From: a virus
Length of the DNA stretch: 40,969 bases
Virus record (IMG/VR): IMGVR_UViG_3300021076_000379
Span: 1-40,969 of that record
Reading direction: 5' to 3' (one strand)
Below are positions 30,853-38,111 of this stretch, piece after piece (positions within the stretch are counted from its first letter, which is position 1; each line of letters begins with the position of its first letter). The notes below the pieces were generated by a model that did not search any database, had not been told where the DNA came from, and was given only the letters and a program-made list of their open reading frames with translations. Both the position numbers and the translations under genes were made by a program.

Positions 30853-32060
30853 TAGCTTGATCCTATGTTCATGGTGTTACCGACTCCCTGATTAAATCCT
30901 CCAGAGCTGAAGATTGTCTGAGTCCGTGTGCTTGTGAATTGCCTCTGGCTGCGCTTCCACACCAGCATCTCTTGCTCTCTGAAGAATGGTTCGTACATCT
31001 GTAATTGCTCCACGTCTCCGGTATCCGAGAGAATCTTTCTCGCTGCTCCACGAGCGATATATTCACACATGTAAGCGAATTGGATAGCGTTTGTTGTCTG
31101 CAAGAAGGCCGCAGGAGATAGATACGCCGTCAACTCGACAAGATATTGAGTATTGGGAGGAGGTCTGATAGTAATAGTATTATCGTAGTAAAGAATGACA
31201 CGGGGAATACCTTGCTCATAAAAATAGCACTGAGCTTGGATATCAGCCCCTGCAGGAGGCGGTTGCGGGAATGTGACATTAACCACTCCTGTGTTATAGT
31301 TCACTGTGTTGGTATTGATATCATAAGCCCCAAGAGAAGCCATTGGATTCGGGAATACTCCAGGTGCAGCATTCGCAGGGTTCATCAGTAATCCATAAAG
31401 GTCTTGATTTGGATTAGTAGCTGGCTCGTCTATTTCCAAAAACTGACCGCTATCTGTGATGGTTACGGTATTTCCTGATGAATCGGTATAGGTCAGAAAA
31501 ACACCCGGCTTAACGCTAGTAATCGGGATATTGGGATTGAAAGTTTCAGTGAATATCGGATCACTAGTCGACTCAGATGTAATGATTCCAGTAAGATCAA
31601 CATGGCCTGGAATAGCTGGATTGTAAGGCAAATTAAACGTAAACTCTGTCTCACTTCCATCACCGACACCAACCGTTGTGAGGGCCTGCAAATATTTCGG
31701 ATACGCATTCCAGAAGGTTCCCCTTTCAGTGCCAAAGCCTACAGGGATGCCATTGACGAAACATGGGTCTAGGAATCCTTGATATACGGGATAGGGAGTG
31801 ATCTGTTGAATTGGTGTTCCAGCAGGAGGGGGCTGTGTCTCAGTCTGTATCTGATACAAAGGCATGTTGTATTGATCGACACCAGGAATGGTCTCAAACT
31901 GATACACCGTCTTTAGATCAAACAATTGGATTCTTGCATCCACGTCCATGATCCAAAAACGGTTAACATAATCAATGAGCAAGCTGTCCGGGATAGACGA
32001 ATTCGAAGGAGCTTTGATAATCCGTCGAATGTAAGTCAGTATATCGGCCAGCATGTCCAT
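30852..32060 (-). CDS. Head-tail connector / tail adaptor protein
   Basis: A 402-residue protein. The N-terminal helices (MDMLADILTYIRRIIKAPSN, LLIDYVNRFWIMDVDARIQL) and DLKTVYQFETIPGVDQYNMP match the layout of gp11-like adaptors and P22 gp4-type proteins that dock on the portal, with a beta insert and a helical C-terminus (FAYMCEYIARGAARKILSDT). Gene position between capsid and the 941-residue tail protein agrees. Confidence 0.7.
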   Translation of the reverse strand: MDMLADILTYIRRIIKAPSNSSIPDSLLIDYVNRFWIMDVDARIQLFDLKTVYQFETIPGVDQYNMPLYQIQTETQPPPAGTPIQQITPYPVYQGFLDPCFVNGIPVGFGTERGTFWNAYPKYLQALTTVGVGDGSETEFTFNLPYNPAIPGHVDLTGIITSESTSDPIFTETFNPNIPITSVKPGVFLTYTDSSGNTVTITDSGQFLEIDEPATNPNQDLYGLLMNPANAAPGVFPNPMASLGAYDINTNTVNYNTGVVNVTFPQPPPAGADIQAQCYFYEQGIPRVILYYDNTITIRPPPNTQYLVELTAYLSPAAFLQTTNAIQFAYMCEYIARGAARKILSDTGDVEQLQMYEPFFREQEMLVWKRSQRQFTSTRTQTIFSSGGFNQGVGNTMNIGSS

Positions 32061-32062
32061 CG

Positions 32063-32659
32063 TTAAAACCTACTTGATGAGCTGAACATTGATTTTCTTT
32101 CAGAAACAGGGAAGGCAGCCAATCTCTTTATAGTACTGTCAATGGCCATATTTCCGTACATCTGAGCCCCATTACCTACATTTGTAGTAGTGTTATCCAT
32201 AGTAAATCTGTGGTAGCTTTTTCTTTCGATCTGTTCAGCAAGGTATCTTGGAGCCCATATAGGTTTGTTGGTAGGGACTTTCCAGAATTCTGCACCAACT
32301 CCTCCAAAAGGATGTGTCCATATCTCGATGGCTTCACCGATTAATTCTTTATTCTCTGCGATAAAGTGAACATATTCTTTCGCATGATTCCAGGCGTCTC
32401 TAAACTTCTCATTGAACTTCTGTCTATCTGGAATGGATCTTTCAGGTTTTAGATAAATATCTAGAGATTTTATTTCCTTTGATGAAAGATGAGTTTGTCT
32501 ATCTTGTTCTTGTTTTGGTTCAGAACTAAAACCATGGCTAGCTAAAGATGTGAGATTCTCTTGAAACTCATCGAATTCCTTTTCTACACGGTCTACTTCT
32601 TGTTGTGCTTTGCCACTTGTCATCTTTGGCTTAGAGAGGGGAGATTTTTGTTCTTCCAT
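32063..32659 (-). CDS. Conserved hypothetical virion-operon protein
   Basis: A 198-residue protein with an acidic helical N-terminus (QEVDRVEKEFDEFQENL), a charged middle (FNEKFRDAWNHAKEYVHF) and GVGAEFWKVPTNKPIWAPRY, then IERKSYHRFTMDN. Such sequences recur in phages of this gene order. AAGGA precedes the ATG. Possibly a connector or scaffold-like factor. Confidence 0.6.
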   Translation of the reverse strand: MEEQKSPLSKPKMTSGKAQQEVDRVEKEFDEFQENLTSLASHGFSSEPKQEQDRQTHLSSKEIKSLDIYLKPERSIPDRQKFNEKFRDAWNHAKEYVHFIAENKELIGEAIEIWTHPFGGVGAEFWKVPTNKPIWAPRYLAEQIERKSYHRFTMDNTTTNVGNGAQMYGNMAIDSTIKRLAAFPVSERKSMFSSSSRF

Positions 32660-32673
32660 GGTTTTTCCTTGGG

Positions 32674-33327
32674 TTAAGAGACGTTTATAAAGCTCCCTGG
32701 TACAAAGGTGGCCGTATTAGGGCCGTTTCCATTGATTTGTCCACTATTGATATCTCCAATAGCAATGATCTGAGGCAGATTGTTCTTTCCAGGCGTTAGC
32801 AATATTGCGGTTCCGGCAGATGTATACGCACTGAACGATGTGCTATCCACATTTATGGTTATGGATGTGTTTGTAACAGATAAAATGGAATATTCATTTC
32901 CATTCAATTCCGTCATACCACCTACACCTGATATCATCACATCTAGCCCAGCAACAAAATAATTGGAAGCTGTTATCACACAAGGGTTAGCCTGGGAAAT
33001 ACCAGTGATAACGGCAGACGGGCCTCTATATCCGAAGGGTACAAATCCATTAGAATTCACACTAATGTACACTTGATTATCTTCGGGTATTGAAACCACA
33101 TAACCTTGCATTGCGTTCAATTGGACGGCTCCAAAATATTGCGGGATCAACAATCTAATAAGTTGGCCCACCAAATAATTAGTGGGCTCAGAAGTTGTTA
33201 TCAGCGTCGTTGGTCCCATTTCTATATTTGTCACAACAAAACGACCAGGCACGAAATATTGAGGCTCTATAGGAGGATTATTCTCCGGAGCTATCGGACC
33301 TGGGGTCACATTGCTTTGACTACTCAT
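32674..33327 (-). CDS. Tail-associated beta protein with E1-FCCH-like module
   Basis: A 217-residue protein. Residues about 115-170 (ASNYFVAGLDVMISGVGGMT, ELNGNEYSILSVTNTSITIN) fit the E1-FCCH-like module seen in many phage structural proteins. The second part, LPQIIAIGDINSG near the end, matches the end of the two paralogs upstream (FPQIVAVGDLNTG, FPQMVAVGDINSG). It is therefore a third, shorter relative of that pair. Its start shares TAATG with the upstream gene. Confidence 0.62.
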   Translation of the reverse strand: MSSQSNVTPGPIAPENNPPIEPQYFVPGRFVVTNIEMGPTTLITTSEPTNYLVGQLIRLLIPQYFGAVQLNAMQGYVVSIPEDNQVYISVNSNGFVPFGYRGPSAVITGISQANPCVITASNYFVAGLDVMISGVGGMTELNGNEYSILSVTNTSITINVDSTSFSAYTSAGTAILLTPGKNNLPQIIAIGDINSGQINGNGPNTATFVPGSFINVS

Positions 33328-34376
33328 TAAAACCCTGTGTAATCAGAATAAGTGGCTCTCCAAAACATCTGGTCAGAAGTCAGTCCACATATCACAGAAC
33401 CAATGGTAAATCCTTGAGCCGTGTTGTTTACAAACGCTCCACTGATAGATGGGCCATTGATACTAGGAAGTGAATTAATCAGGGGTTGACCGCCTCCAGT
33501 GTTCAAATCCCCAACCGCAACGATTTGAGGGAATGTAAGACCTGGGACTGCTGCTACCGGTACGTTCGCCGTAAAAGGAGTAAAATTAGTAGAATCGATG
33601 TCGACTACCACAGTTTGTCCTGAATCTACAGAGATGACGGTCCCATAAATTATAAAGCCAGGTATGTTTGGATTGTTTCCTGGATTAAGTTGTACCGTTC
33701 CCCACTGCCTAGGTATCCTGAAAGAAACTGTTTGGCCAACGACATAATTAGGAACTCTAGTTAGAACAAATGTTGTTTGAGTCCCAAGACCGATGCTATC
33801 GATGACATTGACTCCAGGAGAATATTGTTCAGGATTGATTATTTTTCTAACCACTGCTCCAGCAGGAGAACCTGATAAAGCTGTATAATTACTCGTACTC
33901 GCGTTCCATAGAATCTGGAATGTATTGGTCGACACATTCAATATGGTGAAAGGGATTCCACAGATTTGAGGCATACCTGTCGTTGGAGACTGGTATAGAC
34001 CTTCAAATATCACGAGGTCTCCATTTGAAAAACCATGCGCTGTAACCGTCACAATAGGATTGGAAGCAGCCGTCATGGAAACAACTTGTTGTGGTGCCGT
34101 GTATAGGACGCCAGGTGAATTATAAACAGGAGTAATGCCTCCAGTCGCAGTATTTGCTATACTTAAAGCACCTGCTGATCCGATAACTTCAACGCTTGCT
34201 GATCCAGGAGCCATTGGCTTTTGCCAATAAATATTCGTGTAAGCCGCTGATCGTTGAGCTGTTTCAGCCGTAATATTTTTAACTTCCACAATTTGAGGAA
34301 TAAAGGGCAAATAAATTGTCTGAGGAGTGCCTGTAGAAAGATAACTTCCTTGGGCAAGTTTAGAATATTCAGCCAT
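33327..34376 (-). CDS. Tandem virion paralog 2
   Basis: A 349-residue beta-rich protein closely related to 34467: both open M(A/G)EYS..A.GS..STG, contain TAHG(F/Y)..GD(L/V)VIFEGLY and GMPQICG, and end FWKA/FWRATYSDY. One 50-bp segment is identical in DNA. Such paired proteins follow the MCP in several phages and are probably head decoration or tail proteins. Confidence 0.65.
   Translation of the reverse strand: MAEYSKLAQGSYLSTGTPQTIYLPFIPQIVEVKNITAETAQRSAAYTNIYWQKPMAPGSASVEVIGSAGALSIANTATGGITPVYNSPGVLYTAPQQVVSMTAASNPIVTVTAHGFSNGDLVIFEGLYQSPTTGMPQICGIPFTILNVSTNTFQILWNASTSNYTALSGSPAGAVVRKIINPEQYSPGVNVIDSIGLGTQTTFVLTRVPNYVVGQTVSFRIPRQWGTVQLNPGNNPNIPGFIIYGTVISVDSGQTVVVDIDSTNFTPFTANVPVAAVPGLTFPQIVAVGDLNTGGGQPLINSLPSINGPSISGAFVNNTAQGFTIGSVICGLTSDQMFWRATYSDYTGF
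33964..34013. repeat. 50-bp perfect direct repeat, copy 1
   Basis: The 50 bases are identical to 35131-35180 and encode LVIFEGLYQSPTTGMPQIC in both paralogs. Flanking sequence has diverged strongly, so this stretch is either under strong constraint at DNA level or recently converted. Confidence 0.9.
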
Positions 34377-34466
34377 AGAAGAGCTCCATAATAAAATTTT
34401 TATTTGAACTTTAGCGTAAACTTTTTTTTAAATAAAGGCCAGGATAAATCCCGGCCCCCTATTTGA

Positions 34467-35564
34467 TCAATTAGAGCTGTAATCGTATAGATACGCTTTC
34501 CAGAAAAGTTGGTCATTTAGTGTGCCTGCCACTGATGCTCCAATAACAAAACCACTTGCAGTATTGTTAACGAAGGCACCGAGAATGCCAGGTCCATTGA
34601 TAGTCGATACCCCATTTACAACAGGAGATGGATACAAAGCGCCACCGCTATAAGGTGTCCCACCACTGTTAATATCTCCCACAGCGACCATCTGAGGGAA
34701 GGATAACCCTGGGACGTCGGTGACTGGGATATTTGTAGTAAAAGGAGTAAAGTTCATTGAGTTCAGCTTCACAAGAACAGAAGTCGAACTTATTACGCTC
34801 ATAACATAACCGTACACAGGAGATCCAGGAATCCTGAAGTTCTGTGGTGAGTTTAGCTGAACCGTACCCCATAATTTAGGAATACGGAAAGCTACTTCAC
34901 TACCGACGTTTAAGTTATGTGGAGCAGTTGTAACGACTGTTGTTGTAGCACCGAGTGTCAAACTTGTGATGTTCGATACTCCAGGAGCATATAAGAAAGG
35001 ATAAATCACCTGTCTTACGAAAGCTCCCGTTGGGCTAGCGCTCAAAGCCGTGTAAGAACTCTGAGCACCATTCCAATTGATACTAAAATCATTGGCATCA
35101 ATGACGGTAATAACGAAAGGCATCCCGCATATTTGAGGCATACCTGTCGTTGGAGACTGGTATAGACCTTCAAATATCACAACATCTCCGGTTACATAAC
35201 CATGGGCTGTTACTGTAAATACAATTGGATTCGCAGCTGTTGCAGAAGCAACTTGCTTTTGAGGCCCGAATTGTAAAGACAACCCAGCAGAGAAAGTTGA
35301 GATACCGCCAACCAATATAGTTTCTGTAGATAAAGCTACTGGCGTAGTTCCTACAAAAACGTCATTCACAGCTGGAGATACTGCTCCGGACAAGAAATTC
35401 ATTCCGTAATCCCATTGGGTATACGCGATCTTGGTTGCCGTAGGAGTAGTCGCAGACGTGAAGTTAGTAATCTCCACATATTGCGGTTCAAAAGGCAATG
35501 TCACAGCCATCAAGGCACCAGTCGAAACTAGAGAACCTCGTGCTGATCTTGAGTATTCGCCCAT
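34467..35564 (-). CDS. Tandem virion paralog 1
   Basis: A 365-residue beta-rich protein directly after the capsid gene (AAGGAG overlapping its end). Opens MGEYSRSARGSLVSTGALMA. It has the E1-FCCH-like module (about residues 118-170, VTAHGYVTGDVVIFEGLYQS), then YAPGVSNITSLTLGATTTVV and the conserved end VGDINSGGTPYSGG, FWKAYLYDYSSN. Likely a head decoration or head-tail joining protein made in quantity. Confidence 0.65.
   Translation of the reverse strand: MGEYSRSARGSLVSTGALMAVTLPFEPQYVEITNFTSATTPTATKIAYTQWDYGMNFLSGAVSPAVNDVFVGTTPVALSTETILVGGISTFSAGLSLQFGPQKQVASATAANPIVFTVTAHGYVTGDVVIFEGLYQSPTTGMPQICGMPFVITVIDANDFSINWNGAQSSYTALSASPTGAFVRQVIYPFLYAPGVSNITSLTLGATTTVVTTAPHNLNVGSEVAFRIPKLWGTVQLNSPQNFRIPGSPVYGYVMSVISSTSVLVKLNSMNFTPFTTNIPVTDVPGLSFPQMVAVGDINSGGTPYSGGALYPSPVVNGVSTINGPGILGAFVNNTASGFVIGASVAGTLNDQLFWKAYLYDYSSN
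35131..35180. repeat. 50-bp perfect direct repeat, copy 2
   Basis: Partner of 33964-34013; same strand, same reading frame relative to the protein, 1167 bp apart. Recombination between the copies would fuse the two paralogs in frame. Confidence 0.9.
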
Positions 35565-35565
35565 G

Positions 35566-36174
35566 TTATACTCCTTGGTTACCGGTTCTTGTACAAAGCA
35601 AATTTCGAATAGCAGTGTCTTGTGTGATCGCTTGGGCCTGGCTAAATTTAACCGCCAAAGTAGCGTTCTGAGCTAACATTCCAGAGTAGTACGGATCACG
35701 ATAGATCAGGTTCATGGAATATCCATCCTGATTGATATGCGTGAGCGCTTGCTTTCCAAGAACTGTGTTATAATATACGTCCTGGGAGTTAGCACTGGCT
35801 TGTCTCGCAATCGGTGCTTCCGAGCTTGTTACAATCCTGATGTTATAGACAGAACCGTACTCGCTTGGGAGTGCCGATGTGTTGTTAGGGTAGTTCCAGC
35901 TAGATAAGAATCCAGAACCTGTTAGCGTATCGAAATCGGTTTGTAGCTCTGTTGAGGACAGCATGAAGTATGCTGAACGGACAGGGCCTGTTCCGAATTT
36001 CAAGTCGCCTTCGATACCGCTCATAAATTTATAAGCATTATTAGTATCAAGGGTCGTTGCCACAAGGCTAAAATCGCTAACACCAAGGTTAGTTGGGTTA
36101 TCGTTGTTGCTACCACCGCCAGCGTTGATTTCAGACGCTGCTGAGACGATGTAGTCTCTCAAAATGAGATCTTC
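35566..36174 (-). CDS. Major capsid protein, 3' exon
   Basis: Encodes 202 residues beginning EDLILRDYIVSAASEINAGG, followed by NNDNPTNLGVSDF, KFGTGPVRSAYFML, EYGSVYNIRIV and HINQDGYSMNLIYRDPYYSG, ending LRNLLCTRTGNQGV-like. This is the C-terminal two-thirds of the P22/N4-gp56-like capsid family. It has no start of its own: an in-frame TTG at 36177 overlaps the 3' splice site and lacks a ribosome site. Joined to ..VAMRQA at 36974 it gives RQAEDLILRD, matching RQTEDLLTRD of relatives as I remember them. Confidence 0.85.
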   Translation of the reverse strand, partial: EDLILRDYIVSAASEINAGGGSNNDNPTNLGVSDFSLVATTLDTNNAYKFMSGIEGDLKFGTGPVRSAYFMLSSTELQTDFDTLTGSGFLSSWNYPNNTSALPSEYGSVYNIRIVTSSEAPIARQASANSQDVYYNTVLGKQALTHINQDGYSMNLIYRDPYYSGMLAQNATLAVKFSQAQAITQDTAIRNLLCTRTGNQGV

Positions 36175-36973
36175 CAATCTGTTACCCCTCTTTCGAGTGA
36201 TTAGGTCATTTCTGCCTAATTCTCGGATTTTATTTATAGTCCGAGTTCAGAGCACCGCATCTCTATTTCTAGAGTCCAACCGCTTGCTCGTTCAGCCTAG
36301 ACATTTAAATAGGAGTATGCAACAATATACATTCATCTACACACAAACAAAAGGAGAGTGTAAATGCCTGAAATTCCTTATGAAAAAGTAATTTATGATC
36401 CTATTAAATTGGCTTATCTTGCTGGTATCGTTGATGGAGAGGGCTCTCTCTGCATTTACAGAGTAAATCCTGCCAAATATAACCGGTACCAGACACCCAA
36501 TTTCAGATCTGTCCTCAATATTTCCAACACAAAGAAGGAACTTTTTGATTGGATTGAGGAGCATTTCTCTAATTTGAATCATAAATCCAAAAAACATAAG
36601 CGATCCATTTTTAAGAAAAACTCCACGCACGAGAGATGGATTTATGAATGGGTTATCCAAGGTCATCGTCTTGTTGACATTTGTACCCAAATACTTCCTT
36701 ATCTCGTTCTTAAGAAACGACAAGCTGAACTTATCCTTGAGTTTAGAGCCACCTATACTCAAAAAGGGTTCGGAGCACATACTCCTCTCAATCCAGAAAC
36801 TATGGCAAAGAGAGAAGACATCCGAGTTGAGATGTGTCGTCTTAACGCTAAAGGCTTTCTTAAAGCTGAATTCGAACATACTATTCCTATTTAAACCCTT
36901 GGCCCTTGTTGCCCTCTTTAAAGAGAGGGTTTCCAAGTCAATCAGGTTAGATTTATACAGGCCTATTATCTCA
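36175..36973 (-). mobile_element. Group I intron (799 nt) in the capsid gene
   Basis: The 5' exon ends ACAGGCU and the intron begins UGAGAUAAUA-GGCCUGU, forming a perfect 7-bp P1 that ends in the diagnostic U.G pair. The intron ends in G (..ACAGATTG) followed by the exon GAAGAT, restoring the frame. The 3' end folds as successive hairpins (CTCGGA/TCCGAG; ATTAGG/CCTAAT; CTC-GAAA-GAG) as in P9 extensions; near the 5' end CCCTCTTT/AAAGAGGG and CTTGG/CCAAG can pair. I did not derive the P3-P7 core fully. It holds a LAGLIDADG gene on the opposite strand. Confidence 0.78.
36364..36894 (+). CDS. LAGLIDADG homing endonuclease in the intron, antisense
   Basis: A 176-residue single-motif LAGLIDADG protein: KLAYLAGIVDGEGSLCIYR (about residues 15-33), SVLNISNTKKELFDWIEEHF, YEWVIQGHRLVDICTQIL and LVLKKRQAELILEF, all positions typical for the family. 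AAGGAG precedes the ATG. It is wholly inside the intron but on the strand opposite to the capsid gene, so it must have its own plus-strand promoter (candidates in 36300-36350) and cannot be made from the capsid transcript. It should cut intron-less capsid genes at the insertion site. Confidence 0.9.
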   Translation: MPEIPYEKVIYDPIKLAYLAGIVDGEGSLCIYRVNPAKYNRYQTPNFRSVLNISNTKKELFDWIEEHFSNLNHKSKKHKRSIFKKNSTHERWIYEWVIQGHRLVDICTQILPYLVLKKRQAELILEFRATYTQKGFGAHTPLNPETMAKREDIRVEMCRLNAKGFLKAEFEHTIPI

Positions 36974-37063
36974 AGCCTGTCTCATCGCTACTGCGAGCCT
37001 TTCAGACACCCAGGCGAGGACTCCCTCTTGATCCTGAAGTATCACTTGCTCGTTGATTACGCA
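36974..37063 (-). CDS. Major capsid protein, middle exon segment (30 codons)
   Basis: TGC GTA ATC.. encodes CVINEQVILQDQEGVLAWVS then ERLAVAMRQA, the conserved link of this capsid family (INEQV.LQ.QD.VL....LG.SLRQ) between exon 1 and EDLILRD. It is out of frame with exon 1 because of the 44-47 nt interruption before it, and stops one codon past the intron boundary (GCT TGA) if unspliced. No start codon fits. Confidence 0.75.
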
Positions 37064-37110
37064 GCCTGTCTATTAACGTAATCGGATGAGTTTTCGGCAC
37101 AGGCACTTTT
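37064..37110 (-). other. 44-47 nt interruption in the capsid frame; candidate translational bypass
   Basis: Between GGT (Gly of MAFFG, 37113-37111) and the next family-matching codon TGC (37063) lie 47 nt ending in GGC. Read straight, they encode KSACAENSSDYVNRQAA and a TAA. TTTTCGGT pairs perfectly with GCCGAAAA around the take-off codon, and GATTACG pairs with CGTAATC around the landing site. GGT and GGC can be read by the same tRNA-Gly. T4 gene 60 has a 50-nt bypass between identical Gly codons with a take-off hairpin. A -1 slip at GCT/TGC or a mutation would be alternatives. Confidence 0.5.
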
Positions 37111-37374
37111 ACCGAAAAAAGCCATTTGCGCATCGATGATATCTCTTTGCGGCACTTGAGCTGGGGGATCGATCCCGGCGTTACCAAGTTGCACAGTTGG
37201 GGGAACTAAAGCTCTTGGTCGCATAAAGCGGCAAGTAGTCCCACCATTGGCAGGCATCGACACCTTGTCGGCCACCATAATGTAGTTCATACTAGGAGTT
37301 GGAACATATAACATCGCCGGAGCTAAGCTCTGGAGAATCATTGGACCAAGGTTCCCTGTAGTTGTAATAGACAT
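37111..37374 (-). CDS. Major capsid protein, 5' exon
   Basis: Encodes 88 residues: MSITTTGNLGPMILQSLAPA, YVPTPSMNYIMVADKVSMPA, CRFMRPRALVPPTVQLGNAG and DIIDAQMAFFG. This is the N-terminal arm and the beta strand region of the P22/N4-gp56-type capsid. AGG-type sequence precedes the ATG (TTGAGGTTTT). The frame continues 17 codons past GGT without homology and stops. The full capsid, if bypass and splicing occur, would be 320 residues. Confidence 0.85.
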
Positions 37375-37524
37375 AAAACCTCAAGAATTGAGTTCTATTC
37401 GATAAGTGCTCGGTGGACGAAAGCCTATTACATCCGTTCGCTTGCTTATCTGATCGTAGGTGCGAGGCTACGTAACGCGAAAGATAGAGTTGGTGCACAT
37501 GACGCTTGTGCGTGCGTGAGTCTT
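37375..37524 (-). promoter_or_regulatory. Long structured leader of the capsid mRNA
   Basis: About 140 nt from the predicted start to the ATG carry no gene. GCACAAGCGTCATGTGC forms a hairpin (GCACA/TGTGC), and GTAGCCTCGCACCTAC another. The leader may stabilise this abundant message. Nothing identifies it as a known riboswitch. Confidence 0.35.
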
Positions 37525-37554
37525 GTTATATCAAGTAAAATATTTATTTGTCTA
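37525..37554 (-). promoter_or_regulatory. Promoter of the capsid gene
   Basis: On the minus strand: TAGACA, 18-base spacer, TATAAC (37530-37525). Both hexamers are one base from consensus. A start near 37518 would give the capsid its own transcript. The interval up to the upstream gene stop at 37657 has no other feature I recognise. Confidence 0.5.
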
Positions 37555-37656
37555 CTACCTGATATCTGTATATTTTTTGTAAATTGCCTTATAGAAAAAC
37601 TTTTGTCACTAAACGGCAGATGAAATGGCCGCATCTGTCACAATACGGCCAAGTTG

Positions 37657-37893
37657 TCATTCTTTTTTCATACTAGCTTGATGCCCACAGAAAGGACAAT
37701 ATATGACTTCAGTTTGTTCCTCAAAACCATCTTCATATGGATCACCAAAACTACACTGAAGTATTAATCTATCCATTCTAGACGAGTATTGCCTACACGA
37801 CCAGTTATGGTCATTGCTGTGACATGCATGTTGAATCACACAAATAATGGATTCATAATTTCCATTATCTAATATTTTCATTTCTGTTTTCAT
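37657..37893 (-). CDS. Hypothetical protein with Cys-rich ends
   Basis: A 78-residue protein. ATG at 37893 overlaps the upstream stop (ATGA). CVIQHACHSNDHNWSC in the first half and VIYCPFCGHQAS at the end offer a zinc site (CPFCGH). No family recognised. It lies between scaffold-side genes and the capsid. Confidence 0.6.
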   Translation of the reverse strand: MKTEMKILDNGNYESIICVIQHACHSNDHNWSCRQYSSRMDRLILQCSFGDPYEDGFEEQTEVIYCPFCGHQASMKKE

Positions 37894-38081
37894 GCTAAAT
37901 GAACCAATATGGTCACTAGCATCTCGCAAACCGATTTTGGAACACCGTGTTTCTCAGCCCATCCCTCGAGAAGATTCTCAAAGTCTTGCTGAATCTCAGG
38001 TGTTAAGTGGAATTCTTTCTCAACATGCTCAACTTCTTCCACAATGTGTTTGGCATGCGATAGATCTTTTGCAAAATCCAT
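37890..38081 (-). CDS. Hypothetical 63-residue helical protein
   Basis: MDFAKDLSHAKHIVEEVEHV, then EFHLTPEIQQDFENLLEGWA and VPKSVCEMLVTILVHL. All helical. GAGGT precedes the ATG. The gene sits directly after the scaffold and could be a small head assembly factor (position only). Confidence 0.65.
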   Translation of the reverse strand: MDFAKDLSHAKHIVEEVEHVEKEFHLTPEIQQDFENLLEGWAEKHGVPKSVCEMLVTILVHLA

Positions 38082-38111
38082 GATTGACCTCGTTGTTGAC
38101 AGTTATTTATG

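Noticed and set aside
33964-35180. Diversity-generating retroelement (template/variable repeat)
   Set aside because: The 50-bp copies are identical, without adenine-specific substitutions, and no reverse transcriptase gene is present.
36644-37081. 145-codon plus-strand frame covering the intron's 5' part and the middle capsid exon
   Set aside because: It is antisense to the intron core and capsid codons and overlaps the LAGLIDADG gene; no ribosome site and no protein-like composition.
37111-37118. GGT as the 5' splice site of one large intron ending at 36175
   Set aside because: The P1-like pairing is perfect, but removal would delete the 30 conserved capsid codons at 36974-37063, and a second proper P1 exists at 36974.
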